Below the pieces are notes generated by a model. The model was given only the letters and a program-made list of their open reading frames with translations, was not told the DNA's origin and made no database searches. This document shows positions 14,836 through 15,471 of a stretch of DNA of 15,471 bases, piece after piece. This stretch comes from JBKEDC01 sp047975205 (lineage in GTDB: Bacteria; Bacteroidota; Bacteroidia; Bacteroidales; Prolixibacteraceae): NCBI GenBank assembly GCA_047975205.1, contig JBKEDC010000033.1:1-15471 (forward strand), read 5' to 3'. Positions within the stretch are counted from its first letter, which is position 1, and the number at the start of each line of letters is the position of its first letter. Position numbers and translations under genes: made by a program.

Positions 14836-15471
14836 ATGACAGAAAAAGAAGAAAGAAAATGCCGAGTATATTGCTTTACGAGATTTAGCACTATCACAAT
14901 TAAAGAGCGGTCAAAGTTTAACGGGAGCAGGAGGTGTTTTAGCTCCGATTATCAAAGGGTTTCTAGAGAGTGCCCTTTCTGCAGAGATGGAGTCTCATTT
15001 GGATGAAGAAGAGCGAAGTTTAGGCAATAAGTGCAATGGCAAAGGGAGCAAGCCCCTAAAGACGAGTTCCGGCGAGGTTACCATCCTCTACACCCCAAGG
15101 TAGACATAGTAGCTTTGAGCCTCAGATTATCAAGAAAAGAGAGCCTGTTCTCGCCGATAATTTAGCACCTCAGATAATTGGGTTTTATGGAATAGGGATG
15201 AGTCTACGAGATATTAGCAAGCATATTCAAGAGCTGTATGATGTAGAAGTTTCGGCTAGCATTTTGAGTGAAATCACCGACCGTGTCATTCCTCAGGTAA
15301 AAGAATGTCAAAATCGATTACTTGACGATGTCTATCCTGTCGTTTGGCTAGATGCTATGCACTACAAAGTTCGAGATAATGGACGAGTTGTTTCTCGTGC
15401 CGTATACAACATCCTAGCTTTAGACAAGCTAGGAAGAAAAGTGCAGATAGGTATCTATATATTCGAAAGCG
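14836..15471 (+). pseudogene. IS256/Mutator-type transposase, frameshifted and cut by the right edge
   Basis: The N-terminal half reads ALRDLALSQLKSGQSLTGAG, then SALSAEMESHLDEEERS, KTSSGEVTI, STPQGRHSSFEPQI, GFYGIGMSLRDISKHIQELY and PVVWLDAMHYKVRD, all hallmarks of IS256-family transposases. The Asp in WLDAMHYK is the first DDE catalytic residue. The protein is split over three frames: MTEKEE starts at the ATG at 14836; the conserved part from 14840 is one frame on, with no start of its own (shift in the A-rich run near 14852); and a further one-base shift occurs at 15085-15086 (CC), without which TAG at 15101-15103 would end the protein. Both shifts are as if one base had been added. From 15087 the frame is open to the window edge. 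It is probably inactive, unless the indels are sequencing errors. Confidence 0.85.

Noticed and set aside
14812..15006. Frame starting MKIFNFAVMTEKEE as an independent 64-residue gene
   Set aside because: Its first part is the transposase start and the rest is an out-of-frame reading of conserved transposase sequence.
1..15471. CRISPR array
   Set aside because: No series of identical repeats with unique spacers is present. The only regular array is three degenerate 42-bp units, which read as coding repeats.

Overview
The window looks like a chromosomal segment from a low-GC member of the Bacteroidetes, most likely order Bacteroidales. The signs are a cellobiose 2-epimerase/GH130/GPH-transporter cluster of the Bacteroides mannan-utilisation type, the ileS-dksA-lspA-lipoprotein gene order, a long IleRS, a DksA-like protein with only one finger cysteine, and promoters fitting the Bacteroidetes consensus (TTTG, about 20 bp, TAnnTTTG). 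The genus cannot be fixed from sequence reading alone.

Layout. Positions 1-147 hold the edge of an unidentified minus-strand reading frame, which abuts a GH130 mannosylglucose phosphorylase that has lost everything except its C-terminal ~85 residues (to 405). Next come an apparently intact cellobiose 2-epimerase (495-1730), a GPH-family sugar transporter broken by a frameshift near 1890 (1802-3188), and a secreted-protein gene cut after ~30 codons at a 117-bp inverted-repeat element (3281-3494). This was probably a beta-mannobiose uptake and degradation operon that has largely decayed. A scrap zone follows (3495-4060), with a repeat-containing pseudogene ending exactly at a solo IS256-type terminal repeat.

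From 4094 to 13084 the DNA is an ordinary core genome. dusB and a DUF1232 gene run rightwards. They converge at a shared bidirectional terminator on a leftward block: ileS, dksA-like, lspA, lipoprotein, prfB and tRNA-Gln(UUG). This block links translation (IleRS, RF2, tRNA-Gln) with lipoprotein maturation. prfB carries the classical +1 programmed frameshift (internal Shine-Dalgarno plus CUU UGA C). A gene-free stretch of ~580 bp separates ileS from tRNA-Ser(GGA).

Downstream of tRNA-Ser is accessory DNA: a translationally coupled pair encoding an HNH-type nuclease and a HIT-domain nucleotide hydrolase/transferase (13264-14657), with its own promoter, followed by an IS256/Mutator-type transposase gene (14784 to the right edge) that contains two frameshifts. 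The HNH-HIT pair beside a tRNA is the best candidate here for a little-described, possibly defensive, system. Its function is inferred from domains and context only.
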